A DNA stretch of 64,000 nt from CAVSMC01 sp963728935 (GCA_963728935.1 CAVSMC010000001.1:868001-932000), one strand, 5' to 3'; shown: positions 28,559 through 38,160, numbered from the stretch's first letter. Made by a program: numbers and translations. Notes: generated by a model from the sequence alone, not told the origin.

Positions 28559-30307
28559 ATGCCCGTATCACGAATTCGCTTCACGGTCGCAGTCATCGCC
28601 GCAGCGGCAAGCTTTTCGCCGCTCGCCGCGATCGCCCAGGCGCCGACCGATCCGCCTTCCGCGGGGCGCGAGAGCGGGCTCTCCGCGGATGTGATGTACC
28701 GCGTGCTGATCGGCGATATCGCACTGCAACGCGGCGAACCGGTCGTCGCCGCACGCGCGTATCTCGAAGCGGCTCGCGAGGCGCGCGATCCGGCGCTTGC
28801 CCGGCGGGCGACCGAAGTGGCGCTGTCCGCGCGCCAGCGAAACTATGCGCTCGAAGCGGCGAAGCTCTGGGCCGAGCTCGATCCGCAAGCGGAGCGGCCG
28901 AAGCAGCTCGTCACGGCGCTCGCGAGCGGATCGTTCGGCAAGATGCTCGAGTCGCCGTCCGAATCGTCCGAGCTGCACGTCGCGCTCGAACGCGCGCTCG
29001 CGCAAGCGGCGACGACCCCGGGCGCGCTCGGTGAAGCGTTCCTCCAGCTTCCTCGCTTGCTTTCGCAGCAGTCGGACAAGCAGCAGGCGTATACGGTGAT
29101 CGAGCGGCTCGCGCAGCCCTATCCGCTCGTGCCCGAAGCGCAATTCGCGATCGCGCTCGCCGCCTTCAACGCCGGCGCGGCGGACGCGAACGCCGTAAAG
29201 GCCGCACGCGACGGCGTCGAACGCGCGCTCGCGCTGCGTCCCGGATGGGAGCGCGCGGTGCTGCTGAAGTCCGAGATCCTCGCGCGCCAATCGCCGGAAG
29301 ACGCGATCGCTTATCTCGAGGCGTTCCGCAAGGACGAACCCGCTTCGCGGCCGGCGGCCGGAGCGCTCGCGCAGCTCTACGTCGAGCAGAAGCGCTACGG
29401 CGACGCGCGGGCGGTGTTCGAGGCGTTGCGTAAATCCGATCCGGACGACCGCGAGGTGCAGTTCGCGATCGCCGTGATCGCGATCCAGATGCAGGATTGG
29501 AACACCGCCGAAAGCGAGCTTCAGGCGTTGCACGATGCGCAATACGGCGACGCGGGCGTGGTCGAGCTCTATCTCGCGCAGGTCGCCGAGGAGATGGGCA
29601 AGCTCGACGTCGCGATCGAGCGCTACAAGGCCGTGCCGGCCGGCGACCGCGGTTGGACGGCGCAGCTTCGCGTCGCCGGCGTGCTCGCGAAGCAAGGCAA
29701 GCTCGCCGCCGCGCGCGCTTGGCTCGCCGATCTTCCCGCGGTGACGATCGAGCAGCGCGTGCAGGTGCGGCAGGCGGAATCGCAATTGCTGCGCGATGCC
29801 GGCGACAACGCGGGTGCCTATGCGGTGCTCGACAAAGCGCTCGCCGAGCATCCGGACGAGCCCGACTTGCTCTACGACATCGCGATGGTCGCCGAAAAGC
29901 TCGATCGGATCGATGTCGTCGAGTCGCGGCTGTCGCGGCTGATCGCGCTCAAGCCCGACAGCGCGCAGGCGCTGAACGCACTCGGCTACACGCTCGTCGA
30001 TCGCACCGAGCGCGCCGCCGAAGGGCTTGCTCTGATCGAGAAGGCGCACAAGCTGCAGCCCGCCGACCCGTTCATCCTCGACAGCATGGGATGGGCGAAC
30101 TACCGGCTCGGCCGGCTCGACGACGCCGAGCGCTATCTGCGCCAGGCGATGCAGGAGCGCCCCGACGCCGAGATCGCCGCGCACCTCGGTGAAGTGCTGT
30201 GGAAGAAGGGCGAGCCCGACCGCGCCCGCGAAGTCTGGCAATCGCAGCTCAAGTCGACGCCGGACAGCCCCGTGTTGCGCGAGACGATGCGCCGTCTTGC
30301 GCAATAG
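28559..30307 (+). CDS. Exported tetratricopeptide-repeat protein
   Basis: A 582-residue protein with a signal peptide (MPVSRIRFTVAVIAAAASF, cleavage near AIA-QA). The rest is all-helical with many TPR-like 34-residue units; the clearest are near the C-terminus (AQALNALGYTLVDR, DPFILDSMGWANYRLGRLDDAERYLRQA). It is the type encoded just before lolB-ispE in betaproteobacteria. It is presumably a periplasmic or outer-membrane-associated scaffold; no enzymatic motif is seen. ATG 28559 was chosen because it starts the signal peptide. Confidence 0.88.
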   Translation: MPVSRIRFTVAVIAAAASFSPLAAIAQAPTDPPSAGRESGLSADVMYRVLIGDIALQRGEPVVAARAYLEAAREARDPALARRATEVALSARQRNYALEAAKLWAELDPQAERPKQLVTALASGSFGKMLESPSESSELHVALERALAQAATTPGALGEAFLQLPRLLSQQSDKQQAYTVIERLAQPYPLVPEAQFAIALAAFNAGAADANAVKAARDGVERALALRPGWERAVLLKSEILARQSPEDAIAYLEAFRKDEPASRPAAGALAQLYVEQKRYGDARAVFEALRKSDPDDREVQFAIAVIAIQMQDWNTAESELQALHDAQYGDAGVVELYLAQVAEEMGKLDVAIERYKAVPAGDRGWTAQLRVAGVLAKQGKLAAARAWLADLPAVTIEQRVQVRQAESQLLRDAGDNAGAYAVLDKALAEHPDEPDLLYDIAMVAEKLDRIDVVESRLSRLIALKPDSAQALNALGYTLVDRTERAAEGLALIEKAHKLQPADPFILDSMGWANYRLGRLDDAERYLRQAMQERPDAEIAAHLGEVLWKKGEPDRAREVWQSQLKSTPDSPVLRETMRRLAQ

Positions 30308-30394
30308 CATGCGCAGACGTGCCCGCTCCGCGGGCGCGCAGTTTACGCAAAGGCGAACCGCGCGCCTTGTATCGCGCTGCAAAAAAGCCGGCGC

Positions 30395-30967
30395 ATGACT
30401 GCGCGTCGGACGATCGCGTTCGGCTTCGCTGCGTTGACGCTCGCCGGCTGCGCGACGGCACCGCCGTCGCAAGCGCCGGGCGCGCCGGCCGTGCTTCCCG
30501 ATACGCCGTTCGCGCTCGACGGCCGCTTGTCGGCGCGCCGAGATCGCGACGGCGTCGCCGCGAACTTCACGTGGATCCACGCGCCGCCGCGCGACACGCT
30601 CACCGTGTCGACACCGCTCGGACAGGTGATCGCCGAGCTCCAGGGCGATGCGTCGGCGCGGCGCGTCACGCTGACACGAAGCGACGGCACGACCGAGCAA
30701 GCGTCCGACTGGACGTCGCTCACCGAACGTGCGCTCGGCTTTGCGTTGCCCGTCGAGGGCCTTTCCGCGTGGGCGCGCGGCGGCGCGCACGAAGGTTCCG
30801 CGGCGTCGCGCGAAACCGACGCCGCGGGACGCACGTCGCTGCTGCGCCAGGACGGCTGGGAGATCGTTTACGACTACGACGACGCGTCGCGCGAGCCGAA
30901 ACGAATCCGCCTCGCTTACCCTGGCGTCGAAGTGCGCATCGTTGCCGATCGCTGGCGCGAGCCGTAG
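30395..30967 (+). CDS. lolB: Outer membrane lipoprotein LolB
   Basis: Final receptor of the Lol pathway, accepting lipoproteins from LolA and inserting them in the outer membrane. 190 residues with a lipoprotein signal peptide and lipobox LAGC at about residues 17-20. The body reads as the LolA/LolB half-barrel (FALDGRLSARRDRDGVAANF, GWEIVYDYDD, PKRIRLAYPGVEVRIV). Start ATG 30395. It lies between the TPR gene and ispE, the standard order. A small hairpin (30321-30335) lies in the gap before it. Confidence 0.93.
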   Translation: MTARRTIAFGFAALTLAGCATAPPSQAPGAPAVLPDTPFALDGRLSARRDRDGVAANFTWIHAPPRDTLTVSTPLGQVIAELQGDASARRVTLTRSDGTTEQASDWTSLTERALGFALPVEGLSAWARGGAHEGSAASRETDAAGRTSLLRQDGWEIVYDYDDASREPKRIRLAYPGVEVRIVADRWREP

Positions 30968-30974
30968 GAACTCG

Positions 30975-31811
30975 ATGCGCGCGCTGACCGTCCCCGCGCC
31001 TGCGAAGATCAACCTGTTTCTGCATGTGATCGGCCGTCGCGCCGACGGCTATCACTCGCTCGAATCGCTGATGGTGTCGCTCGACTTCGGCGATACCGTG
31101 TCGCTCGTCGCGCGCGATGACGGCGCGATCGTGCGTGCGCGCGAAATCGCCGGCGTTGCCGTCGACGACGACCTCGCGGTTCGCGCGGCGCGCGCGCTGC
31201 AGCACGAAACGCACTGCGAGGCCGGCGTCGACATCGCGATCGACAAGCGCATTCCGCAAGGCGGCGGTCTCGGCGGCGGCAGCTCGGACGCAGCGTCGGT
31301 GCTGATCGCGCTCAACGCGCTGTGGAATACGCGTCTGCCGCGGGCGCGGCTCGCAGCGATCGGCGCGCGACTCGGCTCCGACGTTCCGTTCTTCTTGGGC
31401 GAGGGGCCGGCACTCGCGCGCGGCGTCGGCGAGCAACTGACGCCGGTGACGTTGCCGTCGATGTGGATTGCGCTGCTCTTTCCGCCGTGCACCGTGGCGA
31501 CGGCAGCGATTTTCGCCGCATCTGAATTGACACGTGACACGTCGTCGGCGAAAATAAACGTCTTTTCCGAGAGTTATGGCCGCAACGATCTCGAAGGCGT
31601 CGTCGCGGCACGTTACCCGGATGTCGCCGAAGCGCTCGCGTGGCTCGCTGCGCGGTCGAAAGCGGCGCGGATGACGGGGTCGGGGGCCTGCGTATTCGCA
31701 CCGTTCATCGCCGAAGCGGATGCCCGTGCCGCGTGCGCCGATCTTCCCGTGCGCATGCGCGGCGTCGTCGCCCGGACGCTCGCGCGCCATCCGCTCGCAA
31801 CGCTCGCATGA
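30975..31811 (+). CDS. ispE: 4-diphosphocytidyl-2-C-methyl-D-erythritol kinase
   Basis: GHMP kinase of the MEP isoprenoid pathway. 278 residues starting MRALTVPAPAKINLFLHVIG, with the ATP loop PQGGGLGGGSSDAA and the C-terminal motif ARMTGSGACVFA. ATG 30975 lies seven bases after the lolB stop. The tRNA-Gln and prs follow, the widely conserved lolB-ispE-tRNA-prs-rplY-pth-ychF order. Confidence 0.98.
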   Translation: MRALTVPAPAKINLFLHVIGRRADGYHSLESLMVSLDFGDTVSLVARDDGAIVRAREIAGVAVDDDLAVRAARALQHETHCEAGVDIAIDKRIPQGGGLGGGSSDAASVLIALNALWNTRLPRARLAAIGARLGSDVPFFLGEGPALARGVGEQLTPVTLPSMWIALLFPPCTVATAAIFAASELTRDTSSAKINVFSESYGRNDLEGVVAARYPDVAEALAWLAARSKAARMTGSGACVFAPFIAEADARAACADLPVRMRGVVARTLARHPLATLA

Positions 31812-31866
31812 CGCTCGAAAGGGTTCCAGCCTGCCGCGTAATGCGCCGCTTTTCGCTTCACCCCGC

Positions 31867-31940
31867 TGGGGAGTCGCCAAGTTGGTTAAGGCACCGGATT
31901 TTGATTCCGGCATTCGAGGGTTCGAATCCTTCCTCCCCAG
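31867..31940 (+). tRNA. tRNA-Gln (UUG)
   Basis: A 74-base cloverleaf. The 7-bp acceptor stem pairs TGGGGAG (31867-31873) with CTCCCCA (31933-31939), with discriminator G at 31940. The anticodon stem CCGGA/TCCGG (31894-31898 and 31906-31910) holds the loop TTTTGAT with anticodon TTG at 31901-31903. The T-arm has GTTCGAATC. CCA is not encoded (CCC follows). It lies between ispE and prs and may be co-transcribed. Confidence 0.97.
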
Positions 31941-32004
31941 CCCTTCCTCGTCGGGCAGATCGCGCGCGAACCCGCGTCCGCCCAATGTGTCTCGGAAATC
32001 GTCC

Positions 32005-32955
32005 ATGGCCTTCGAGCGGATGAGAATCTTCACCGGTAACGGCAATCCGAAGCTTGCCGAGGCCGTTTGCCGACACCTCAACATCAGCCTTGGGCGCGCG
32101 ATCGTCGGCCGCTTTTCCGACGGCGAGGTGATGGTCGAGCTGCTCGAGAACGTGCGCGGGCGCGACATCTTCGTGCTGCAGTCGACCTGCCAGCCGACCA
32201 ACGACAATCTGATGGAGATCATGGTGATGGTCGATGCGCTCAAGCGCGCGTCGGCCGCGCGCATCACCGCGTGCATTCCGTATTACGGCTACGCGCGGCA
32301 GGACCGCCGTCCGCGCTCGGCGCGGGTGCCGATCACCGCGAAAGTCATCGCCGACATGCTGCAGACGGTCGGCGTGCAACGCATGATGGTGATGGACCTT
32401 CACGCCGATCAGATCCAGGGCTTTTTCAACATCCCGGTCGACAACATCTACGCGACGCCGATCCTGCTCGGCGATCTGTGGAAGCAGAGCTACGACGACC
32501 TGCTCGTGGTGTCGCCCGACGTCGGCGGCGTCGTGCGCGCACGCGCGATCGCGAAGCGGCTCGATTCGGACCTCGCGATCATCGACAAGCGGCGTCCGCG
32601 CGCGAACGTCTCCGAAGTGATGAACATCATCGGCGACGTCGGCGGCCGCACGTGCGTCATCATGGACGACATCGTCGATACCGCGAACACGCTGTGCAAG
32701 GCGGCGACCGCGCTGAAGGAGCACGGCGCGAAGAAAGTCGTCGCGTATTGCACGCACGCGGTGCTCTCCGGCGGCGCCGTCGCGCGGATCACCAGCTCGG
32801 ACATGGACGAGATCGTCGTCACCGACACGATTCCACTCACCGCGGAAGCGCAGGCGTGCCCGCGCATCCGGGCGCTTTCGTGCGCGCAGTTGCTCGCCGA
32901 GACGATGACGCGCGTGTCGAACGAGGAATCGGTGAGCTCGCTGTTCACCGAGTGA
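32005..32955 (+). CDS. prs: Ribose-phosphate pyrophosphokinase
   Basis: Makes PRPP from ribose 5-phosphate and ATP for nucleotide, His and Trp synthesis. 316 residues, normal length. Visible motifs: FTGNGNPKLAEAV at the N-terminus, ATP/regulatory flexible-loop region YYGYARQDRRPRSARVPI, and the PRPP loop VIMDDIVDTANTL. ATG 32005 begins MAFERMRIFTG. It is upstream of rplY, which has its own promoter. Confidence 0.98.
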   Translation: MAFERMRIFTGNGNPKLAEAVCRHLNISLGRAIVGRFSDGEVMVELLENVRGRDIFVLQSTCQPTNDNLMEIMVMVDALKRASAARITACIPYYGYARQDRRPRSARVPITAKVIADMLQTVGVQRMMVMDLHADQIQGFFNIPVDNIYATPILLGDLWKQSYDDLLVVSPDVGGVVRARAIAKRLDSDLAIIDKRRPRANVSEVMNIIGDVGGRTCVIMDDIVDTANTLCKAATALKEHGAKKVVAYCTHAVLSGGAVARITSSDMDEIVVTDTIPLTAEAQACPRIRALSCAQLLAETMTRVSNEESVSSLFTE

Positions 32956-32972
32956 GCGCCGCGGGCGAACGC

Positions 32973-33002
32973 TTGCGAGCTTCGCCATAAAACCGCTATA
33001 AT
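32973..33002 (+). promoter_or_regulatory. Sigma-70 promoter of rplY
   Basis: TTGCGA (32973-32978), an 18-base spacer and a perfect TATAAT (32997-33002) lie about 118 bases before the rplY ATG, leaving a leader of roughly 110 bases. Confidence 0.65.
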
Positions 33003-33120
33003 TCAAAGCTTTTCCGGTTCGCGCCGCGATCGACGCGAGCCGGATGTCGCCAACCGCGGACGACCGGGCGTCAACGCAGCTAGCGCAGCCGGAAGGCCGC
33101 AGACATCGGAGTAACTCGCA

Positions 33121-33837
33121 ATGGCATTCGAATTCACCGCATTTGCGCGCGCGACCGAAGGCCGCGGCGCGAGCCGCCGGTTGCGCCGCTCGGGCAGGGC
33201 GCCCGGCATCGTTTACGGCGGCACGACGACGCCCACGCCGATCGAGCTCGACCACAACGCGCTCTATCACGCGCTTCGCAACGAGGCGTTTCACGCGTCG
33301 ATCCTCACGATGAAGCTCGACGGCGCCGCGACGAAGGTGCTGCTGCGCGACGTGCAGATGCATCCGTTCAAGGACGCGATCCTGCACGTCGACTTCCAGC
33401 GCGTCGACGAGAACAAGAAGATCCACGTCAAGGTGCCGCTGCACTTCGTCAACGCCGATATCTCGCCGGCGGTGAAGATGTCGGGAGCGGTCGTGAGCCA
33501 CGTCGCGAACGACCTCGACGTTTCGTGTCTGCCGCGCGATCTGCCCGAGTTCATCGAGGTCGACTTGTCGGCGCTCGACGTCGGCAAGCCGATCCACGTG
33601 TCGGAGCTTGCGCTTCCGGCCGGGGTCAACGCGGTGACGCACGGCAAGCTCGATCCGGTGGTCGCCGCCGCGGTCGTACCGAAGGCCGCGATCGAGGCCG
33701 AGGAAGAAGCGGCCGCCGCCGAGGCTGCCGCAGCGGCCGCAACGGCCGAAGGTGCCGCGCCGGCAGCAGGCACGCCGGCCGCCGCGCCGGCTGCCGAGGC
33801 AAAGGCGCCGGAAAAGAAGGAAGAGAAGAAGAAGTAG
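33121..33837 (+). CDS. rplY: 50S ribosomal protein L25, Ctc (TL5) form
   Basis: Binds 5S rRNA in the large subunit. 238 residues: an N-terminal L25 domain (RGRGASRRLRRSGRAPGIVYGG is the family pattern from residue 14, read in shorter pieces such as SRRLRRSGRAPGIVYGG), a C-terminal TL5 beta domain to about residue 190, and a tail rich in Ala and Glu ending in Lys. The long form is usual in betaproteobacteria. ATG 33121; own promoter upstream and an intrinsic terminator directly after. Confidence 0.96.
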   Translation: MAFEFTAFARATEGRGASRRLRRSGRAPGIVYGGTTTPTPIELDHNALYHALRNEAFHASILTMKLDGAATKVLLRDVQMHPFKDAILHVDFQRVDENKKIHVKVPLHFVNADISPAVKMSGAVVSHVANDLDVSCLPRDLPEFIEVDLSALDVGKPIHVSELALPAGVNAVTHGKLDPVVAAAVVPKAAIEAEEEAAAAEAAAAAATAEGAAPAAGTPAAAPAAEAKAPEKKEEKKK

Positions 33838-33863
33838 CCGCGCAAAGCGGACGCCGCACTGCG

Positions 33864-33906
33864 AAGGCCCGCCCGCGCGAGTTGAACGCGGCGGGCCTTT
33901 GTTTTT
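33864..33906 (+). terminator. Intrinsic terminator after rplY
   Basis: AAGGCCCGCC (33864-33873) pairs with GGCGGGCCTT (33890-33899), followed by TGTTTTT. It lies 27 bases after the rplY stop. Confidence 0.85.
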
Positions 33907-33935
33907 GCGCCATCCACAGCGCGCTTCGTTGACCG

Positions 33936-34532
33936 ATGAGCACATCGATTCGACTCGTCGTCGGCCTGGGCAACCCCGGGCGCGAGCACGACGCGACGCG
34001 GCACAACGCGGGCTTCTGGTTCGCCGACGCGCTCGCTTCGAAGCTCGGCGCAGCGTTTGCGAACGAGTCGAAGTTCTTCGGGCATGTCGCGCGTGCGGGC
34101 GAGCTTCGACTGCTGAAGCCGATGACATACATGAACGTGAGCGGGCGTTCGGTTTCATCGCTCGCGCGCTTTTTTGCCGTCGGTCCGGAGGAAATGCTCG
34201 TCGCGCATGATGAGCTCGACCTGAAGCCCGGCGATGCGAAGCTCAAGTTCGGCGGCGGCTTCGCCGGCCACAACGGATTGCGCGACATCGTTGCGCAACT
34301 GGGCACGGCCGATTTCTGGCGTCTTCGCGTCGGCATCGGTCATCCGCGCGATTCGGAGTTTTCCCAACAACCGGTCGTCGATTACGTGCTGCGGCCGCCG
34401 CGCGGCGACGAGCGCTCGGCGATCGTCGCGTCGATCGATCGCGCGCTCGACGCGTGGCCGGCGATTGCCGCCGGCGAATTCGAGCGCGCGATGACCGCGC
34501 TTCATACGAAGGAAAAGGGTTCGGCGCCATGA
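33936..34532 (+). CDS. pth: Peptidyl-tRNA hydrolase
   Basis: Recycles peptidyl-tRNA released from ribosomes. 198 residues with the family signature LVVGLGNPGREHDATRHNAG containing the catalytic His, KPMTYMNVSG, and VAHDELDL followed by GGGFAGHNGLRDI. ATG 33936. Its stop overlaps the ychF start as ATGA. Confidence 0.98.
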   Translation: MSTSIRLVVGLGNPGREHDATRHNAGFWFADALASKLGAAFANESKFFGHVARAGELRLLKPMTYMNVSGRSVSSLARFFAVGPEEMLVAHDELDLKPGDAKLKFGGGFAGHNGLRDIVAQLGTADFWRLRVGIGHPRDSEFSQQPVVDYVLRPPRGDERSAIVASIDRALDAWPAIAAGEFERAMTALHTKEKGSAP

Positions 34533-35623
34533 GCGTTCGCTGCGGCATCGTCGGTCTCCCGAACGTCGGCAAGTCGACGCTCTTCAACGCTTTGACGCGC
34601 GCGGGCATCGCAGCGGAGAACTATCCGTTCTGCACGATCGAGCCGAACGTCGGCATCGTCGAAGTGCCCGATCCACGACTCGCGGCGCTCGCGGCGATCG
34701 CGAAACCCGAGAAGGTGATCCCGGCGACCGTCGAGTTCGTCGACATCGCGGGGCTTGTCGCCGGTGCATCGAAGGGCGAGGGCCTCGGCAACCAGTTTCT
34801 CGCCACCATCCGCGAAACCGACGCGATCGCACACGTCGTCCGCTGCTTCGAGGACGACAACGTCGTGCACGTCTCCGGCCGGATCGATCCGGTGTCCGAC
34901 ATCGAGACGATCAACACCGAGCTCGCGCTCGCCGATCTCTCAACGGTCGAAAAGCAAATCGCGAAGGTCGAGAAGGTTGCGCGCGCCGGCGGCGACAAGG
35001 AGGCGCAGCGTCTCCATGCGGTGCTGAAGAAGGTGGAAGCGGTGCTCGATCAGGGCCGGCCGGCGCGAACCGCCGAGCTCTACGCAGAAGAGCGCGCGCT
35101 CGTGAAACCGTTCTTCCTGCTGACGATGAAGCCGACGATGTATGTCGCGAACGTCGCCGAGAAAGGCTTCCACGACAATCCGCTGCTCGACGCGGTCGAA
35201 GCGCACGCGAAGCAGGAGGGCGCTCCCGTCGTGCCGGTGTGCGCAGCGCTCGAAGCCGAGATCGCCGACCTCGACGGCGACGACAAGCTCGCGTTTCTAG
35301 CCGATCTCGGCCTCGCCGAGCCCGGGCTCGATCGCGTGGCGCATGCCGGCTACAAGCTCCTCGGGCTGCAGACGTACTTCACCGCGGGTCCGAAGGAAGT
35401 GCGCGCATGGACGATCCCGGTAGGTGCCACCGCGCCGCAAGCAGCCGGCGTCATTCATACCGACTTCGAGCGCGGCTTCATCCGCGCCGAGGTGATCACG
35501 TACGCCGACTACCTCGCCTGCAACGGCGAGCACGGCGCGAAGGAAGCGGGCAAGATGCGCCTCGAAGGCAAGGAATACGTCGTGCACGAGGGAGACGTCA
35601 TGCACTTCCGTTTCAACGTCTAA
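34529..35623 (+). CDS. ychF: Redox-regulated ATPase YchF (Obg family)
   Basis: Ribosome-associated P-loop NTPase that prefers ATP. 364 residues: GLPNVGKSTLFNALT at the N-terminus, FVDIAGLVAGASKGEGLGNQ, the family's modified specificity loop, a coiled-coil insertion at about 130-165, and a C-terminal TGS domain (LLGLQTYFTAGPKEVRAW to VHEGDVMHFRFNV). Translationally coupled to pth by ATGA, as in many proteobacteria. Confidence 0.98.
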   Translation: MSVRCGIVGLPNVGKSTLFNALTRAGIAAENYPFCTIEPNVGIVEVPDPRLAALAAIAKPEKVIPATVEFVDIAGLVAGASKGEGLGNQFLATIRETDAIAHVVRCFEDDNVVHVSGRIDPVSDIETINTELALADLSTVEKQIAKVEKVARAGGDKEAQRLHAVLKKVEAVLDQGRPARTAELYAEERALVKPFFLLTMKPTMYVANVAEKGFHDNPLLDAVEAHAKQEGAPVVPVCAALEAEIADLDGDDKLAFLADLGLAEPGLDRVAHAGYKLLGLQTYFTAGPKEVRAWTIPVGATAPQAAGVIHTDFERGFIRAEVITYADYLACNGEHGAKEAGKMRLEGKEYVVHEGDVMHFRFNV

Positions 35624-35630
35624 GCGCCCG

Positions 35631-36470
35631 ATGACGACGTTTCGCTTTTCCAAGATGCACGGCTGCGGCAACGACTTCGTCGTGTTCGACGGCGTACGCC
35701 AGCGCATCGAGCTCGCGCCGCAGCAGATTCGCACGCTCGCCGACCGGCGCTTCGGCGTCGGCTGCGACCAGGTGCTCGTCGTCGAGCGCGCGACGCGTGC
35801 CGACGCCGATTTCCGCTACCGGATCTTCAATGCGGACGGCGGCGAGGTCGAGCAATGCGGCAACGGCGCGCGCTGCTTCGTCAAGTTCGTTCGCGACGAA
35901 GGATTGACCGACAAGCGCACGATTCGCGTCGAGACGGCGGGCGGGCTGATCACGCCGGCGCTCGAGCCGAGCGGCGAGGTGACCGTCGACATGGGAGCGC
36001 CTCGCTTCGAGCCGGCTGAGATCCCGTTCATTGCGGGCAGCCCGACGATCTTCGCGCCGCTCGACATCGACGGCGGGAGCGTCGACGTGAGCGCGCTGTC
36101 GATGGGCAATCCGCACGCGGTCCAGATCGTTGCCGACATCGACCGCGCTCCGGTACAGACGCAAGGACCGCGAATCGAGCATCACCCGCGATTTCCCAAC
36201 CGCGTGAACGCCGGTTACATGCAGGTCGTCGATCGCGCTACCATTCGCCTGCGCGTGTGGGAGCGAGGCGTGGGCGAGACGCTCGCATGCGGCACCGGCG
36301 CGTGCGCAGCGGTGGTCGCCGGGATCCGGCGAGGACTGCTCGACTCGCCGGTGCGCGTGCACACGCGCGGGGGAACGTTGACGGTCGATTGGCCCGGCGG
36401 CACTGCTAGCGTGCGCATGACGGGCCCCGCGGCGAAGACGTTCGACGGCGAATGGCACGTGACGCCGTGA
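35631..36470 (+). CDS. dapF: Diaminopimelate epimerase
   Basis: Converts LL- to meso-diaminopimelate for lysine and peptidoglycan synthesis. 279 residues with both catalytic cysteines: QCGNGARCF near residue 77 and ACGTGACAAV near residue 222. The N-terminus FSKMHGCGNDFVVFD and the motif SMGNPHAVQIV fit. ATG 35631 is seven bases after ychF. The DUF484 and xerC genes follow, the classic dapF-DUF484-xerC cluster. Confidence 0.98.
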   Translation: MTTFRFSKMHGCGNDFVVFDGVRQRIELAPQQIRTLADRRFGVGCDQVLVVERATRADADFRYRIFNADGGEVEQCGNGARCFVKFVRDEGLTDKRTIRVETAGGLITPALEPSGEVTVDMGAPRFEPAEIPFIAGSPTIFAPLDIDGGSVDVSALSMGNPHAVQIVADIDRAPVQTQGPRIEHHPRFPNRVNAGYMQVVDRATIRLRVWERGVGETLACGTGACAAVVAGIRRGLLDSPVRVHTRGGTLTVDWPGGTASVRMTGPAAKTFDGEWHVTP

Positions 36471-36541
36471 GCGGCGTTGCTGCATCTCGACGCCGCGCTC
36501 ACACCGCCGACACGACAACCGAATACACCAGGACTTCGCGG

Positions 36542-37195
36542 ATGGACGCCAGCGCCGTCGCCGGTTATCTCAAGGACAACCCGCAATTCTTCGCCGACTA
36601 CGCGGACCTGCTCGCCGAGATCTTCGTTCCGCACCCGCACGGCGGCCACGCGATTCCCATCGCCGAGCGACAGATCATTGCGTTGCGCGAAAAGAACAGC
36701 GAGCTCGAAACGCGACTGCGCGAGCTGATCAGCTACGGCGCTGAGAACGAATCGATCGGCGAGAAGCTCCACCGCTCGACGCTCGCGCTGTTCGCGGCGC
36801 CGGATCTCGAAACGACGCTCGGCGTGCTCTACCACAGTCTGATGGAGGACTTCGGCGTGCCGCACGTCGCGAGCAGGCTGTGGGGCCGCGTTCCCGAGCA
36901 GTCGTACTTGCCCGAGCTCGCCGCGACGAGCGCCGAGCTGCGCGAGTACGCCGATCAGCTCGGCGCGCCCTATTGCGGGAGCTCGGCGCCGTTCGAGTCG
37001 CGCGATTGGTTCGAATTCGGCGAGGCCTGCCGCTCGTTCGCGTTTCTGCCGCTTCGCACCGCGCACACGTTCGGCATGCTCGGCCTCGCGAGCGAAGACG
37101 CGGACCGCTATTACGCCGGCATGGGAACGCTCTATCTGACGCGCCTCGCCGAGCTCGCGAGCGTCGCCACCGCGCGTTACTTGCCGCCGATGTGA
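36542..37195 (+). CDS. DUF484 family protein (GAF-like)
   Basis: A 217-residue protein with the DUF484 N-terminus VAGYLKDNPQFFADYADLL, a heptad-like helical stretch (IAERQIIALREKNSELETRL) and a GAF-like C-terminal domain. Function is unknown; it is conserved between dapF and xerC. ATG 36542 starts MDASAVAGYL. The stop TGA overlaps the xerC start in the sequence ATGTGA. Confidence 0.9.
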   Translation: MDASAVAGYLKDNPQFFADYADLLAEIFVPHPHGGHAIPIAERQIIALREKNSELETRLRELISYGAENESIGEKLHRSTLALFAAPDLETTLGVLYHSLMEDFGVPHVASRLWGRVPEQSYLPELAATSAELREYADQLGAPYCGSSAPFESRDWFEFGEACRSFAFLPLRTAHTFGMLGLASEDADRYYAGMGTLYLTRLAELASVATARYLPPM

Positions 37196-38160
37196 CCGCG
37201 CGCCGGCCCTCGAAGATTCACCGGCCGCGCACGGCGCCGCGCGATCCCGACCCGCCGATTTCGGCTGCGAACGCCTCAGCCGTCGACGCGTTTGCGCGCC
37301 ATCTCGCGATGCGACCGCAACATACACGCGCAGCGTATGTCCGCGATGTGACGGCGCTTGCGCGCCTTTGCGGCGATACGCCGCTGGTGAGCCAAACGGC
37401 GCCGATGCTGCGCCGTCATCTCGCCGTGCTTCACGCACGCGGGCTCTCCGGTCGCAGCCTCGCGCGGATGCTTTCGGCGTGGCGCGCGTTCTATCGCTTC
37501 CAGCTCGACCGCGATGCTTCGATCGTCGAGAGCCCTTGCGCCGGATTGCGCGCGCCGCGCTCGCCGCGACGGCTGCCGTCCGCGCTGTCGCCCGACGAGG
37601 CTTCGCGGCTTGTCGAGATCCCTGCCGGCGATGCGCTCGCGATACGCGACCGCGCGCTCTTCGAGCTCGCGTACTCGTCGGGGCTGCGCCTTGCCGAGCT
37701 CGCCGGTCTCGACGTCGATCGCATCGATCTCGACTCGGGCGAGGTGCGCGTCATCGGCAAAGGCTCGAAAGAGCGCATCGTTCCCGTCGGCACGGCTGCG
37801 CGCGACGCGATCGGGCGCTGGCTTGCCGAACGCGCGGCGATCGCCGACGCGGGCGAACGAGCGCTCTTCGTCGGCGCGCGCGGCTGGCGGGTCAATGTGC
37901 GCGCGATCGAGCGGCGCCTCGCGATGTGGGCACGCTCGCAAGGGCTGTCGCGCCATGTCCATCCACACATGCTGAGGCATTCGTTCGCTTCGCACGTGCT
38001 GCAGTCGTCGGGCGATCTGCGGGCGGTGCAGGAGATGCTCGGTCACGCGAGCATCGCGAGCACGCAGGTCTACACGCACCTCGATTTCCAGGCGCTCGCC
38101 AAAGTCTACGATCAGGCGCATCCGCGCGCCCGAAGAAAGCGTGCGGCCAAGTCGCGTTAG
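37192..38160 (+). CDS. xerC: Tyrosine recombinase XerC
   Basis: Resolves chromosome dimers at dif with XerD. 322 residues: N-terminal SAM-like DNA-binding domain (FARHLAMRPQHTRAAYVRDV) and a catalytic domain with all residues visible: Arg in SSGLRLAELAGL, Lys in GKGSKERIVP, HMLRHSFASH (HxxR), GHASIAS and the nucleophile Tyr in TQVYTHLDF. The GTG at 37192 overlaps the DUF484 stop; about 40 residues precede the conserved core. It belongs to the dapF cluster and is the housekeeping Xer, not an element-borne integrase. Confidence 0.96.
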   Translation: MTARRPSKIHRPRTAPRDPDPPISAANASAVDAFARHLAMRPQHTRAAYVRDVTALARLCGDTPLVSQTAPMLRRHLAVLHARGLSGRSLARMLSAWRAFYRFQLDRDASIVESPCAGLRAPRSPRRLPSALSPDEASRLVEIPAGDALAIRDRALFELAYSSGLRLAELAGLDVDRIDLDSGEVRVIGKGSKERIVPVGTAARDAIGRWLAERAAIADAGERALFVGARGWRVNVRAIERRLAMWARSQGLSRHVHPHMLRHSFASHVLQSSGDLRAVQEMLGHASIASTQVYTHLDFQALAKVYDQAHPRARRKRAAKSR